This document shows, in pieces, positions 1 through 9,841 of a stretch of 64,000 nt of DNA. A program made the position numbers and the translations under genes. The stretch comes from Bacteroidota bacterium. GTDB lineage: Bacteria > Bacteroidota > Bacteroidia > Chitinophagales > Chitinophagaceae. Numbering within the stretch: position 1 is the stretch's first letter; each line of letters begins with the position of its first letter. The notes beneath the pieces were generated by a model that saw only the letters and a list, made by a program, of their open reading frames with translations, did no database searches and had not been told where the DNA came from. The stretch is from positions 1-64,000 of the forward strand of contig JAEWJK010000010.1 in the NCBI GenBank assembly GCA_023386555.1, written 5' to 3'.

Positions 1-1360
1 TAAATACACCTGTAGCAGAATTATTGTCCATGGTGCCGATCTCGATATCCTGCGAAGCTGTACCATTCTTTGCCCAGAAACGTAACCTGTGGGTTCCTGC
101 ACTAAGGTTACTTACCGGAGGGCTAACTAAAATCATATCATCTGTAGCACCTGTGCTAGAATTATACATTTCTACTGCATTGGCTGTGGAGTGTGCATTA
201 CTTGCAATTGTTTTTACAGTAGCGAAAGTTGACAATCCGGTTCCACGCAATACAGCAGACCAGCAAGTTGGTAAGGCAGGTATCGTTACCCCATCAAAAT
301 TTTCATTGAATGAAGTAGAAGGATTACATAGTGTTGTAAAGCTGGTACTGCTCCAGTTACTAAAATCTGAGCTACCGCAGTCTGATCTTAGGTAAAAAGA
401 GTAAGTAGTTGCAGGCGTTAATCCTGTTAAATTAACTGAAGTATTTCCTACAGCAGTATTGCCGGAAGATACCAAACCGGTTGCACCGCTTCCTGCAGCA
501 CCGCTGGTTCTAACTTCGTACTGGTAACCGATTGATGGCAGCACTGTAGGCTCAACATATTGTATTGTTGCCCCGGTGGTTGCAGGTGTAGGATTTAAAC
601 CCGTGGGATTAAAACAAGTTGGCGGAGAAAATGTATAAACCTGGCCTGTAGGAGGCTTTGTGCTAATATCAGTTACTGCAGTTGAGCTGCTGACAGCTGG
701 CGTACTTACCGTAGTAAGATTTAAAAAACTACCGCTACCGGAACCTGTTGCAGAGCTAATGCCAATAGAAGCAGTACCTGCGTTTACAGATCCTGATTCC
801 TGCCGGTATACAAACTCAATTTTATTTAGGGTTTCATATAATTTAACCTGAAAACTAATTACCGGTGTAGCAGAAGCGTAATTCCATTCCCAGTTTCTCC
901 ATTCAACCGTAAGAATGCGGTTTGGCGCAGTGCCAGTTACCTCATAATACGCTTTACTAACAGAACCTGTAGCCCTACCATCCAGATCATCCCAAAGTGG
1001 AGCGAGGATGGGTCGAGAAGTTGTGTTGGCAGTACTAAAATCATTTCCGGTTAGTGAGCTCGTGCCGGCAGGATTTAAACTAATAAAGCCATTAGATGAC
1101 ATTTTAAACTGGGTATAGGTAATACCCTCGTAAACGAAATCGAACCCTATATTTTGTGCGGGGCTTATATAAGTATCGGCCTGTACCAGACTCAAATTGG
1201 TTGCTGTAGCATCATTAACCGGTGTGTAGGTGCCCGTAGTAGCTGCGAACACATAACCGGATGCCTGTCCCTGTGCTGATTTGGAAATGAAGTTCAGGCA
1301 TACAAATAGGGTGAGCATCATAACAGAACTCAAACCTTTGAACAAGTACAATTTTCTCAT
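1..1360 (-). CDS. Large secreted surface protein, N-terminal part (cut by window edge)
   Basis: The frame is open from an ATG at 1360 to the window edge, giving about 453 residues with no stop. It begins MRKLYLFKGLSSVMMLTLFV and has a signal peptide ending near SAQGQ. A beta-rich first domain follows (residues about 33-200, with the TQFKMSSNGFISLN segment common in secreted Bacteroidota proteins). A fibronectin-III-like segment lies near residues 305-335 (LTPATTYSFYLRSDC). After it starts a MAM/choice-of-anchor-J-like segment (FNENFDGVTIP...CW). The C-terminus, where a T9SS sorting domain would be expected, is outside the window. The first six residues match those of the next gene upstream. 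A terminator at 1434-1463 separates the two, so this gene probably has its own promoter. Function is unknown beyond secreted or cell-surface. Confidence 0.8.
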   Translation of the reverse strand, partial: MRKLYLFKGLSSVMMLTLFVCLNFISKSAQGQASGYVFAATTGTYTPVNDATATNLSLVQADTYISPAQNIGFDFVYEGITYTQFKMSSNGFISLNPAGTSSLTGNDFSTANTTSRPILAPLWDDLDGRATGSVSKAYYEVTGTAPNRILTVEWRNWEWNYASATPVISFQVKLYETLNKIEFVYRQESGSVNAGTASIGISSATGSGSGSFLNLTTVSTPAVSSSTAVTDISTKPPTGQVYTFSPPTCFNPTGLNPTPATTGATIQYVEPTVLPSIGYQYEVRTSGAAGSGATGLVSSGNTAVGNTSVNLTGLTPATTYSFYLRSDCGSSDFSNWSSTSFTTLCNPSTSFNENFDGVTIPALPTCWSAVLRGTGLSTFATVKTIASNAHSTANAVEMYNSSTGATDDMILVSPPVSNLSAGTHRLRFWAKNGTASQDIEIGTMDNNSATGVF

Positions 1361-1433
1361 GATAATTCAGTTGGTATTAAGAGTAGGCAATTTAGATATT
1401 TTTAACAAAGCTGAGATGAGAATGAGATTAAAA

Positions 1434-1463
1434 AAGAGGCTCATCCTAAAAGGTGAGCCTCTT
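1434..1463 (-). terminator. Rho-independent terminator of the 2394-aa gene
   Basis: A perfect 10-bp inverted repeat, AAGAGGCTCA / TGAGCCTCTT, encloses a 10-nt loop. On the minus strand it is followed by a run of U. It lies 21 nt past the stop at 1485. Confidence 0.85.
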
Positions 1464-1484
1464 GATATCTGATGTAGATATTTT

Positions 1485-4400
1485 TTAATATTTCACAAAT
1501 CGCTGTGTTGCAGTTTCACAACCGTTAGCACATACTGCTTTAACCAGATAAGTTCCGGCTGCTAATTGCTGAACACTAAACATTTCCAGGTTATCTCCTA
1601 CCATTAATTGGGTTGCTCTTTGCATTAATACTTTACCTGTAAGATCAGTAACCACTATTGTTACTCTTTCTGCCTTAGGTGAAATGATCTTTACATTCAG
1701 CTCTCTTGTGGTTGGATTAGGATATACACTGCTTAGCGTAATGTCTGTTAGTTTTCCAGAAAGCAGGATTACATTGCTGTGAGTTGCTTTACCATCTCTG
1801 TCGATCTGCTTCAACCTGTAATAGTTGTTACCAGCCAGCGGTCTTACATCGTTATAGTTATAGTTTAATGCTGATGTACTATTGCCATTTTCAGCCTTAG
1901 AAGCAACGAAAGTGATGCTGCTGAAGTTTCTGCCATCTGAGCTTCTCTCCAACTCAAAACCTTTGTTATTGGTTTCTGTTGAAGTGCTCCATAATAACCT
2001 GTTCGTGCTTCCTGATTGCTCACCACGGAAATTAAGCAATGTTACAGGTAATGTGAAGTTGCCGGTATGCACAAAGAAGCTACCTGATCCTGTTACATTG
2101 AAGCTTACAGCCCATCTGCCATCCGCAAAAGTAATATTCGCATCGGTTGGATCAATTTGGATACCACCTGTTGCACCAGGAGTTGTTGCCGTTCCAGGGA
2201 ACATGCTAACTCTCAGGTTGGCTTTACCAGCATTATCTGAAATACCTGTTGGCAATGCTGCATAAAATCCTCTTGCTGTATTGAAAGCATCAAACTCACT
2301 TTGTAAGAAATACAAGGTTATAGTTGATGTTGCAGTAGATGCATTTGTTGCAGGAACAATATTGTAATGTCTTGCAACATATGGCTCATTCGTACCTGCT
2401 GCAGTTGGAACCGCAGATTCAACTTTCACACATGCATTTACTATTCCGCTTACCGGTGAAGCACCAGATGGCGTTACGGTTGCAATAATATCACAGTTAC
2501 CAGCAAAGAAGTTTGCAGAAGCGGCCACATCATGGCTTGAACAAAGCTGTGTTCCACCTGCTGTACCTGCAAGACTCATAGATGGAGTGATAGCTGTATT
2601 TACTGTAATCATTACCGGCGTAGTGCTTACAGCCTCATTACATGCACCACTCTTAACAACTACTCTATAATAAGTAGTAGCAGTTAAAGCACCTGGTGAT
2701 AATGTAGTTGTTGTATTTGCTATTGTTGTTGGTGATGTGAATGCAGCATCTGCTGAACTTTCCCATCTTACCACATTTCCTACAACTCCTGTGGCAATTA
2801 CATTATTTGGAGTGCCTCCTGTACAAATTGTCTGGTTACCATTTAATGTACCTGCATCAGATACTGGCGAAACGGTTACTGTAGTTTGTGCTGTACTTGT
2901 ACAACCACCCACGCCTGTAACAGTTACTGTGTATGTTGTTGTAACAGTTGGAGATACTCCTATTGGATTCTGATCTGCAGAAGTATAACCGGCAGGGGTT
3001 GAAGCCCACGAGTATGTATAATTAATCGGGGTACCGTTAAGATTAATGTCATCGATAGCCCAGTAGTAACCCCAGTTAGAAAGATATCTGAATCGTATCT
3101 GGACATTTGATTGTCCCATATAAGATGCTGGAACATTCACGGTTGCAGCTGTATGAACCTGCGCATTTGCAGTTGTGGTTCCTTGGCTGGTTGTATAAAC
3201 CTGCAAATCATCCCAGATAGTGCCATCTGTAGTGATTTGAACTTTTACCTGCTCAGCTGGTGAACTTGATGCCCAAAGTTGATATACATGGTTAAAAGTT
3301 AGCGTTGCAGCACCTGAATATCCCACAGTACTGAAAGATGGGCTTACTATAAAAGTTCTTGTCTGGCTTCCACTTCCACCAGCATCTGGAAGAGCAATGG
3401 CAAAATTGGACCCGGTAATAGAGAAGTTTGTGAAGTTTGCAGACCCAGCAGATCTATTATAGGGTGCTGTTTTAATATGGAATTTTTGAGTATCAACTGT
3501 AGTACCTGTTGACGAAGAATCAATAAAACTCCATCCGGTAGCACCTGTTTCAAAATCTTCTGACAAAATAGTTGCAGGGACAGTTGTTACAGATGATGTC
3601 AGATCAATATTTCCACCAATACATACAGTATTCGCAGATGCACCTGCTGTAACTCCGGTTGGTACAGGATTAACTGTTACAACTACTTCTGCAGACGTGT
3701 TCATACAGGTAGTTCCTCCGTCTGTTACCACCACTGTATAGCTTCCTGAAGCAGATGCAGTATAAGTTGCTGCAGTTTCAGAAGCAATATCAACACCATT
3801 ATTTTTCCACTGGTAAGTTGCAGATGCAGCGTTTGTATTAGCTGTTAAAACCTGGGTAGCCGGTGAACAAAGATTTACTGGTCCTGCAGGTGAAACAGTT
3901 GCAGTTGGATTTGCATTTATTGTGATAGTAACCACATTTGAAAATGCCTCAACCGGTGCAACATTACATGTTACTTTTAAACGATAATAAGTAGTGGTAG
4001 TAACTGGTGCTGTTAATGTTAATGCTGCAGGATTCGTTTGTGCAGCAATATCAACTGGTGTTGTAAATGCAAGGTCAGTTGAACTTTGCCATTGGTAACC
4101 TGAGTTTGCACCTGTTGAATAACCTGTGGCAGTGATGGTTGGTGCTCCGCTAACACAATAACTTGTCGTTGGTGCAGAAGCTGTACCACCATCAGCACCT
4201 GTACACGATGGTGCAGTAAACTCATCAGCTCCTATATCAGGTGTGGTAGCATTTCTGGCGTCGCCATCAATATCCGTTGAAATACCAACAACCGGGCTAC
4301 CCAAATTATCTAAAGTTGCATTAGATCCAGGAACAAGATGAAGATCAGTTGCAGAAGTAAATATTGGTTCTATACTTACAGAGTTAGCATCCTGGCTGGA

Positions 4401-7400
4401 AGCTGTTTGCCAATCGGACAAGCTATTACGGTTTGTACTTGAAATATATCCTGTAGAATGCTGTGGACCGTCTATATAAAGATCATTGTAATTACTACTT
4501 GTAAATGGTGACGCCGCTAATGAATATATCCCATACATTCTACCACCTGCATTTCCTGGATTACCTGTGATTGAAATAATATTATTCTTAACATTCAATC
4601 CTGTAACAGTAGAAGCAATATAAATTCCACCATGAACATCAACACTGCTTGTAGCAAGACGATTATCTACAATATTGATAGAATTATAATAAAGGTTATA
4701 ACCACCTCCACCTTCTAACATGATACCCCAGGCATTATTCGAAGCAGTAGAGGAACCAGTACCTTTAAGGCCAGAAATCATATTATTCTGCACCGTCACG
4801 TTTGCTGTAGCAGTACCTGAGCTAAGGGTTATCCCCTTTCCTGCACTAAATCCGGCTGCATCAGTGAAACTAATATCCTTAATAATATTATTTGAAATAA
4901 CACTGCTAATAAATCCTGAACCAAACTCCATAGCACGAGCCTGAGTAGCGGTAGTAACAATATTAAATATTGTGTTACCATCGATTAAGGCATTACTTGC
5001 ATTTAAAACCCGAAGACCGCGGAATCTGATATAGTCTGCAGCGTTATCCGACCCGATCGAATTTCCTTTAATGGTGAGATTATCATTTACACCAGTTGCA
5101 CCTGCAGCAGCATAAATACCATAATAAGCTTTGTTGATACTGTTATTCTGAATAGTGAGATTATCATTATCATCGCCTGTAGCAGAAGTAGTAATGGTTG
5201 TACCACCAACATAAATACCATGTATAGTTGCAACCGTGTTACTACCAGCCATGATATTTGTATTCTTAATCGTAATATTTTCAGCTCCCAGTCCTGTTCC
5301 AAGGCTTGATATCCAGATTGCTGAAGTATTTGCAGAAGTGCTGTTGTTCTGAATCGTGAGGTCTCGTGTATTTGTTCCGTTATTAGAACCATCAATAATC
5401 ACGTTATCAGCACCACTTATTTTGATCAATGCACTACTTGCAGCTGTACTACCGCTTAAAACAGTTGTCACTCCAGCAGCAGGACGAATAGTAAGTATAG
5501 CCACTGAACATCCATAACCAATAGGGTTCAAAGCAACAGCTCCTGTTTCAGTTATAGCAGCATCAATGATTTCTGCTACCGTATTTGCGGTTAAAGCTCC
5601 ATTGTTAATGGCTTCGAATAAGCCTCCAGTTCCTGTGATGGTAGGATAAGTTCCTGCAGCACCTATTGTAACCGTGGTATTAATACCGGCAACCAGGTCA
5701 AAGCTGTTTATTGTGCCTCCAATAGGGAAAACAGTTCCAGTTAAATTGACACTGGCTGGGGCTGAATTGAATGTTCCACTATTGATGCCAACATTCACCG
5801 GACTTGCCAAATCCTGTGCTACCACAAAATATTCAATTGTTTGTCCTGCAGCTACCCCACCGGCTAACAATGAATAGTCGAGGGTGAATGTAAATGGACT
5901 GGCAGCATTGCTTGCTTCAACATATTTCCATCCTGCATCGGTGTTTGGATCGGAGCTGCGTTTAAAATATAATCTAGGTTTAGTACCTGCAGTAACATTC
6001 ACGTCACTTGCATCAGTAATATTAGCTGAAAGGGAAGCACCTGTTAAACATCCGGTATTCTGTAAAGCCGTGTATGCGATAGATGGCCCTGATATATCAT
6101 TAATAGTAAAGCTTCCTTCATCAGCACCAATATCGGGGTTAGATGCATCTCTTGTATTGCCGTCAAAATCTGTAGTGATTCCAGCTATCGGAATACCACC
6201 ACTTTCAACCTGCGTTGGTATTGCCGGGTTGATATGTAAGAATGTAGCATCTGAACCGGTAGTGCTAAGGAATGGCGGATTTCCACTTACAGATGCAGCA
6301 TCTCTCGGTGCCATTGTACCGGAAGTAGCGGTGAAAGCTTTGTAATCTGCCAGTGTTTCAGCAGATTCTGTACCATTAAAAAACAGAACATTATTTACAC
6401 CTGGTGTACCTGCATAAAACAAATTATTGTTTGATGCTGCGTTATAGTTATTTAAGCTGTTAGCAGTTGCCGCACTTCTTCTGTAAGCAACGGTTTTACC
6501 TGTTCCGTTAGGTGTTGAAACATTTACTATTATATTGTTTCGCAATGTTAAAGAGGCCGTTGTTGCTGTTGTACTTATAGTATGAAATATACCCGAAGTT
6601 GTAAAGTTAGTTCCTGTAGATGCAGCATTCAGATATATTGTATTATAAGACACATTCAAATTAGAACCAGTAGAAGTTCCGGTAAATCCGATACCTCGTA
6701 TCACATCCGTTGTTCCATTACTTGCAGCGGTATTTCGAAGGTCTCCTATGAGATTATTGAAAATGTTCAGGTCTGCTCCGGATGTTGCTACCGCTATTCC
6801 TGAAACAAGTGAAGTTGTTCCTGTTGAAAGCAGGTTGTAAATTTTATTCCTTGAAACTGAATTAGCTGTTGCACTGCTAGAGAGATTAATTCCAGTTACT
6901 GCTGAAGATGTTCCTGTTGAAGATAATGTATGAATTGTATTTTGTGAAATAACTGCAGCGGTTGATCCATGGGTAAATGAAATACCTATTACAGCACCTC
7001 CGGTTCCGGAAGAAACTAATCCGCTTACAGTATTGTTAGACAAAGTTGATGATGCGATTGTTCCGTTTGAACCCTGGAGTATCCCGGTTATTGCACCCTG
7101 GCCTGAAATATTACTGATTGTATTATTAGATAAATCAATGTTTCCACCAAAATTACTTTGTAGCACAATAATAGAACTTGTACCACCAGTCCAATTACTG
7201 AACGTATTTCCTGTTATTGTCTTTGAAGGAGTTGAGCCTGTACCATCATTGTTAAACCAACCTGTAATAGTGGTAGCACCCGTAACAGTGATGTTCGAAA
7301 AGTTATTATTATTACTCTGAACACTTGTGCCGGTAGTTGATGAACCACCATCGTTATATAAAGCCACTGTTCCACCTGCACCTGTTTTATTGAATGCAGT

Positions 7401-8669
7401 AACGATACTGTTTCCATTAATATTTTTTACACCAGATGTCGGGCTACTCATCGAATTAGAAATAAACGTAACATTACCGGTTGTATTAACAGAAAGATTA
7501 GTGAATGTATTTCCATTAATATTTATGAATTGGTGGGTGCCTGTATTTGAGAGAAAAGTAATAGCAGCAGTTCCTGCTACTGTATGACCAAAATTATTAA
7601 AGTCATTATTATTTACATTTAAAGTAGACGTTGCAGAAGCCGATGTTCCTAATATATTAATTCCATTTATAGCTCCTGAAGCGGCGCCACTTTTCACAGA
7701 AACAATATTGTTATTTACTGAGTTGGTAAATGTTCCTGTAGGAGCATTACTAAAAGCAGGAACATGAATGCCATTGGCTGTACCGGCAGTAATACCACCG
7801 TTTGAACTTGTTATTGAATTATTAGATACGGTAAAATTCTTACTGTTCCTGATCAATATACCATTTACTGTTCCTGACACGTTTGCGTAACCTGAGAAAG
7901 TTCCTGTAGTTCCATAGTTTGTAATAGTATTGGCAGTAGATACGCTGCCTCCAATTTCAACTCCATCATTCTGGTCTGCAGCAGCGGTAGGACCTACCAC
8001 TACAATACCATTGTTCACATCGGTGATATTATTACTGTATATTTTTAACCCATGGTTGCCACCTGCTGCACCTGTTGCGGTTGCACTGGTTGTAGCTGTA
8101 CCTGCAGCATGTGTGGCATTTACATAAATACCAAATGTATTTTGATAAGTACGGTTAAGGTCTATAGTATTTCCTTCTATAGTAATGTTCTGTGATCCAT
8201 CAGTTGCTGCAACATATAAAACTGCAACACCCCACTCGGTCATATTATTAGATGCTGCTGTAGTTGTACTATTCGCAGCATTTTCCTCCATAACAAACCC
8301 TTTGATCGTAATCCAGTCAGCGCCAATAATTTTAAAGATGGCATCGTTTAATGCACCTGCAGTTAATGCAGCTGATGCAGTTATTGTATTACCGTTTCCT
8401 TGTATCACTACAGTATTAGTAGTACTAGTAGTTGTTAGAATGGCGGTTCCTGTTCCGCCAATAACATATCCCCCTGCAGGAGCTGATTGGGGGTTAGCTG
8501 CAACAAGATTTAAAACAACACCACCGGCACCTACGCCTTGAGTATTTAAATCAGTGATAGCTGCTGCTAAATCGGGATAATCTCCCGGAATATTTTTTGT
8601 TCCGGTTAATTGAGCGAAAAGACTGGATGCACACAAAAGTGCGAAGACAAGCAAGTACAACTTTCTCAT
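1485..8669 (-). CDS. Giant secreted beta-helix/Ig-like protein with T9SS type A sorting domain
   Basis: A 2394-aa product. The start at 8669 (MRKLYLLVFALLCASSLFAQ) gives a clean signal peptide; the upstream in-frame ATG adds 12 polar residues and was rejected. Residues about 60-820 are Asn/Thr/Ser-rich parallel beta-helix repeats with recurring N-N-T-I and G-I-x-x units. A first D-x-D-G-x-x-R...PDIGADE module (choice-of-anchor-Q type) lies near residue 846. A second beta-helix block follows, with a second DIGADE module near 1480. Ig/PKD-like domains (YQWKNNG, residues about 1590-1660), a jelly-roll-like segment (about 1700-1830) and more Ig-like units come next. The C-terminus (about 2310-2394) is a classic type A sorting domain (VYPNPTTRELNVKI ... 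AAGTYLVKAV ... RFVKY), so the protein should cross the outer membrane by T9SS and be anchored or released. Adhesin or matrix roles are inference. Confidence 0.9.
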   Translation of the reverse strand: MRKLYLLVFALLCASSLFAQLTGTKNIPGDYPDLAAAITDLNTQGVGAGGVVLNLVAANPQSAPAGGYVIGGTGTAILTTTSTTNTVVIQGNGNTITASAALTAGALNDAIFKIIGADWITIKGFVMEENAANSTTTAASNNMTEWGVAVLYVAATDGSQNITIEGNTIDLNRTYQNTFGIYVNATHAAGTATTSATATGAAGGNHGLKIYSNNITDVNNGIVVVGPTAAADQNDGVEIGGSVSTANTITNYGTTGTFSGYANVSGTVNGILIRNSKNFTVSNNSITSSNGGITAGTANGIHVPAFSNAPTGTFTNSVNNNIVSVKSGAASGAINGINILGTSASATSTLNVNNNDFNNFGHTVAGTAAITFLSNTGTHQFININGNTFTNLSVNTTGNVTFISNSMSSPTSGVKNINGNSIVTAFNKTGAGGTVALYNDGGSSTTGTSVQSNNNNFSNITVTGATTITGWFNNDGTGSTPSKTITGNTFSNWTGGTSSIIVLQSNFGGNIDLSNNTISNISGQGAITGILQGSNGTIASSTLSNNTVSGLVSSGTGGAVIGISFTHGSTAAVISQNTIHTLSSTGTSSAVTGINLSSSATANSVSRNKIYNLLSTGTTSLVSGIAVATSGADLNIFNNLIGDLRNTAASNGTTDVIRGIGFTGTSTGSNLNVSYNTIYLNAASTGTNFTTSGIFHTISTTATTASLTLRNNIIVNVSTPNGTGKTVAYRRSAATANSLNNYNAASNNNLFYAGTPGVNNVLFFNGTESAETLADYKAFTATSGTMAPRDAASVSGNPPFLSTTGSDATFLHINPAIPTQVESGGIPIAGITTDFDGNTRDASNPDIGADEGSFTINDISGPSIAYTALQNTGCLTGASLSANITDASDVNVTAGTKPRLYFKRSSDPNTDAGWKYVEASNAASPFTFTLDYSLLAGGVAAGQTIEYFVVAQDLASPVNVGINSGTFNSAPASVNLTGTVFPIGGTINSFDLVAGINTTVTIGAAGTYPTITGTGGLFEAINNGALTANTVAEIIDAAITETGAVALNPIGYGCSVAILTIRPAAGVTTVLSGSTAASSALIKISGADNVIIDGSNNGTNTRDLTIQNNSTSANTSAIWISSLGTGLGAENITIKNTNIMAGSNTVATIHGIYVGGTTITTSATGDDNDNLTIQNNSINKAYYGIYAAAGATGVNDNLTIKGNSIGSDNAADYIRFRGLRVLNASNALIDGNTIFNIVTTATQARAMEFGSGFISSVISNNIIKDISFTDAAGFSAGKGITLSSGTATANVTVQNNMISGLKGTGSSTASNNAWGIMLEGGGGYNLYYNSINIVDNRLATSSVDVHGGIYIASTVTGLNVKNNIISITGNPGNAGGRMYGIYSLAASPFTSSNYNDLYIDGPQHSTGYISSTNRNSLSDWQTASSQDANSVSIEPIFTSATDLHLVPGSNATLDNLGSPVVGISTDIDGDARNATTPDIGADEFTAPSCTGADGGTASAPTTSYCVSGAPTITATGYSTGANSGYQWQSSTDLAFTTPVDIAAQTNPAALTLTAPVTTTTYYRLKVTCNVAPVEAFSNVVTITINANPTATVSPAGPVNLCSPATQVLTANTNAASATYQWKNNGVDIASETAATYTASASGSYTVVVTDGGTTCMNTSAEVVVTVNPVPTGVTAGASANTVCIGGNIDLTSSVTTVPATILSEDFETGATGWSFIDSSSTGTTVDTQKFHIKTAPYNRSAGSANFTNFSITGSNFAIALPDAGGSGSQTRTFIVSPSFSTVGYSGAATLTFNHVYQLWASSSPAEQVKVQITTDGTIWDDLQVYTTSQGTTTANAQVHTAATVNVPASYMGQSNVQIRFRYLSNWGYYWAIDDINLNGTPINYTYSWASTPAGYTSADQNPIGVSPTVTTTYTVTVTGVGGCTSTAQTTVTVSPVSDAGTLNGNQTICTGGTPNNVIATGVVGNVVRWESSADAAFTSPTTIANTTTTLSPGALTATTYYRVVVKSGACNEAVSTTPVMITVNTAITPSMSLAGTAGGTQLCSSHDVAASANFFAGNCDIIATVTPSGASPVSGIVNACVKVESAVPTAAGTNEPYVARHYNIVPATNASTATSTITLYFLQSEFDAFNTARGFYAALPTGISDNAGKANLRVSMFPGTATTPGATGGIQIDPTDANITFADGRWAVSFNVTGSGSFFVHTGNFTLPVTLLNFRGEQSGSTNRLLWSTSTETNNKGFELERSSDGRNFSSITFVASKAENGNSTSALNYNYNDVRPLAGNNYYRLKQIDRDGKATHSNVILLSGKLTDITLSSVYPNPTTRELNVKIISPKAERVTIVVTDLTGKVLMQRATQLMVGDNLEMFSVQQLAAGTYLVKAVCANGCETATQRFVKY

Positions 8670-8811
8670 TAGAGTACAGTTTAGTTTTGGAATAAGAGCG
8701 TACAAAATAGTCTAAATATTCTTTCTGAAAAAATTTAATCTTTTTTCCATTTATCAACGTACCATTTGATCCTCTATAATTCACTAAAAAAAAGATCAAC
8801 TTTCCTTTTCC

Positions 8812-8819
8812 TACATTTG
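8812..8819 (+). promoter_or_regulatory. TAnnTTTG -7 box of the arginase gene
   Basis: TACATTTG is an exact match to the Bacteroidota sigma-A -7 consensus. It ends 9 nt before the ATG at 8829, so the transcript would have almost no leader. This supports 8829 over the upstream in-frame start at 8766, which would lie before the promoter. Confidence 0.6.
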
Positions 8820-8828
8820 CTATCTGCT

Positions 8829-9776
8829 ATGAAGAATATTAAACTGATAGAAGTTCCGTCAGAAATTGGTGCCGGTACAAGGGGTGCCAGCCTGGGTATT
8901 GAAGCTTTAAAAATTGCTGCACTCGATTTCATGAGCAACTTCTTTATACACTTTCCTTCCGAAAAAATTCAAACTGAAAACGAAATACTATATCAGCCAA
9001 TTGAATCGCCCTATGCAAAACGGGTAAAGGGAATTGCTGCCATGTACGACAAAGTAAGTAAAGCAGTTGCAGATTCAATGAAAAGCAATTTTTTTCCCGT
9101 GGTGTTGAGTGGTGATCACAGTATTGCAGGTGCAACCATTGCAGGTATTAAGATAGCAAAACCCAAAAGTAAATTAGGAATTATTTGGATAGATGCACAT
9201 GCTGATCTTCATACACCATATACTACTCCATCAGGAAATATGCATGGTATGCCGCTGGCTTCAGCATTAGGGATGGACAATGAAACTTCAGCAGTGCATG
9301 ATATAGATGCTGAAACAAAAAAATACTGGGAGCAGTTAAAGAATATTGGAAAAATCTGTCCGAAAGTATTACCTGAAGATGTAGTATTTATCTCCCTTCG
9401 TGATTTTGAAAGAGAAGAAAAGAATATCATTGAAAAACATGAAATAAAGGTAATCACCACTAATGAGGTTAGAAGAAAGGGTGCTGAGAATGTTGTTCGT
9501 TCGGTATTAAGATACCTCAGCGATTGTACAGATATCTACGTATCATTTGATGTGGATAGCCTAGATGCATCCATATCCAGAGGAACAGGAACACCTGTGG
9601 GAAATGGTTTGAAAGAAAGAGAGGCTGAAGATCTTATCAGCAAGTTGATGCAGAACAGGAAAGTTTGTTGTTTTGAAATAACAGAAGTTAATCCTACACT
9701 CGATAAAGAAAACCTGATGGCCGAAATTGCATTTAATATTTTACAGAGAAGTGTAAATGTATTGATGATGAGTTGA
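8829..9776 (+). CDS. rocF: Arginase/ureohydrolase family enzyme
   Basis: A 315-aa protein of typical arginase length; arginase hydrolyses L-arginine to ornithine and urea at a binuclear Mn site. All metal-ligand motifs are visible: GDHS (95-98), DAHAD (122-126, ligands D122, H124, D126) and SFDVDSLD (239-246, ligands D241 and D243). The GTGTPVGNGL substrate loop and the ITEVNPTLD segment near the C-terminus also fit. The position usually occupied by Pro in DVDxxDP is Ala here (DASIS). Formiminoglutamase or agmatinase are alternatives in the same fold, but NMHGMPLASALG and the GTGTPV loop favour arginase. The gene stands alone, divergent from the giant secreted gene and convergent with the reductase downstream. 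Confidence 0.85.
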   Translation: MKNIKLIEVPSEIGAGTRGASLGIEALKIAALDFMSNFFIHFPSEKIQTENEILYQPIESPYAKRVKGIAAMYDKVSKAVADSMKSNFFPVVLSGDHSIAGATIAGIKIAKPKSKLGIIWIDAHADLHTPYTTPSGNMHGMPLASALGMDNETSAVHDIDAETKKYWEQLKNIGKICPKVLPEDVVFISLRDFEREEKNIIEKHEIKVITTNEVRRKGAENVVRSVLRYLSDCTDIYVSFDVDSLDASISRGTGTPVGNGLKEREAEDLISKLMQNRKVCCFEITEVNPTLDKENLMAEIAFNILQRSVNVLMMS

Positions 9777-9841
9777 TATCGCTTTTAAGCTACAAAAAAA
9801 ACGAATGGTTCTTTACATGAACTTCCGTTTCAAAGGACTAT

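Noticed and set aside
5087..5395. A 102-codon minus-strand frame inside the giant gene
   Set aside because: It is a shifted frame of the same repeats, with repetitive Leu/Ile composition and no independent start signal.
1882..8541. Many open frames of 60-150 codons on the plus strand opposite the giant secreted gene
   Set aside because: They are antisense shadows caused by the Thr/Ser/Asn/Val-rich codon use of the minus-strand gene. None has a signal peptide, family motif or promoter, and they overlap a gene with clear domains.
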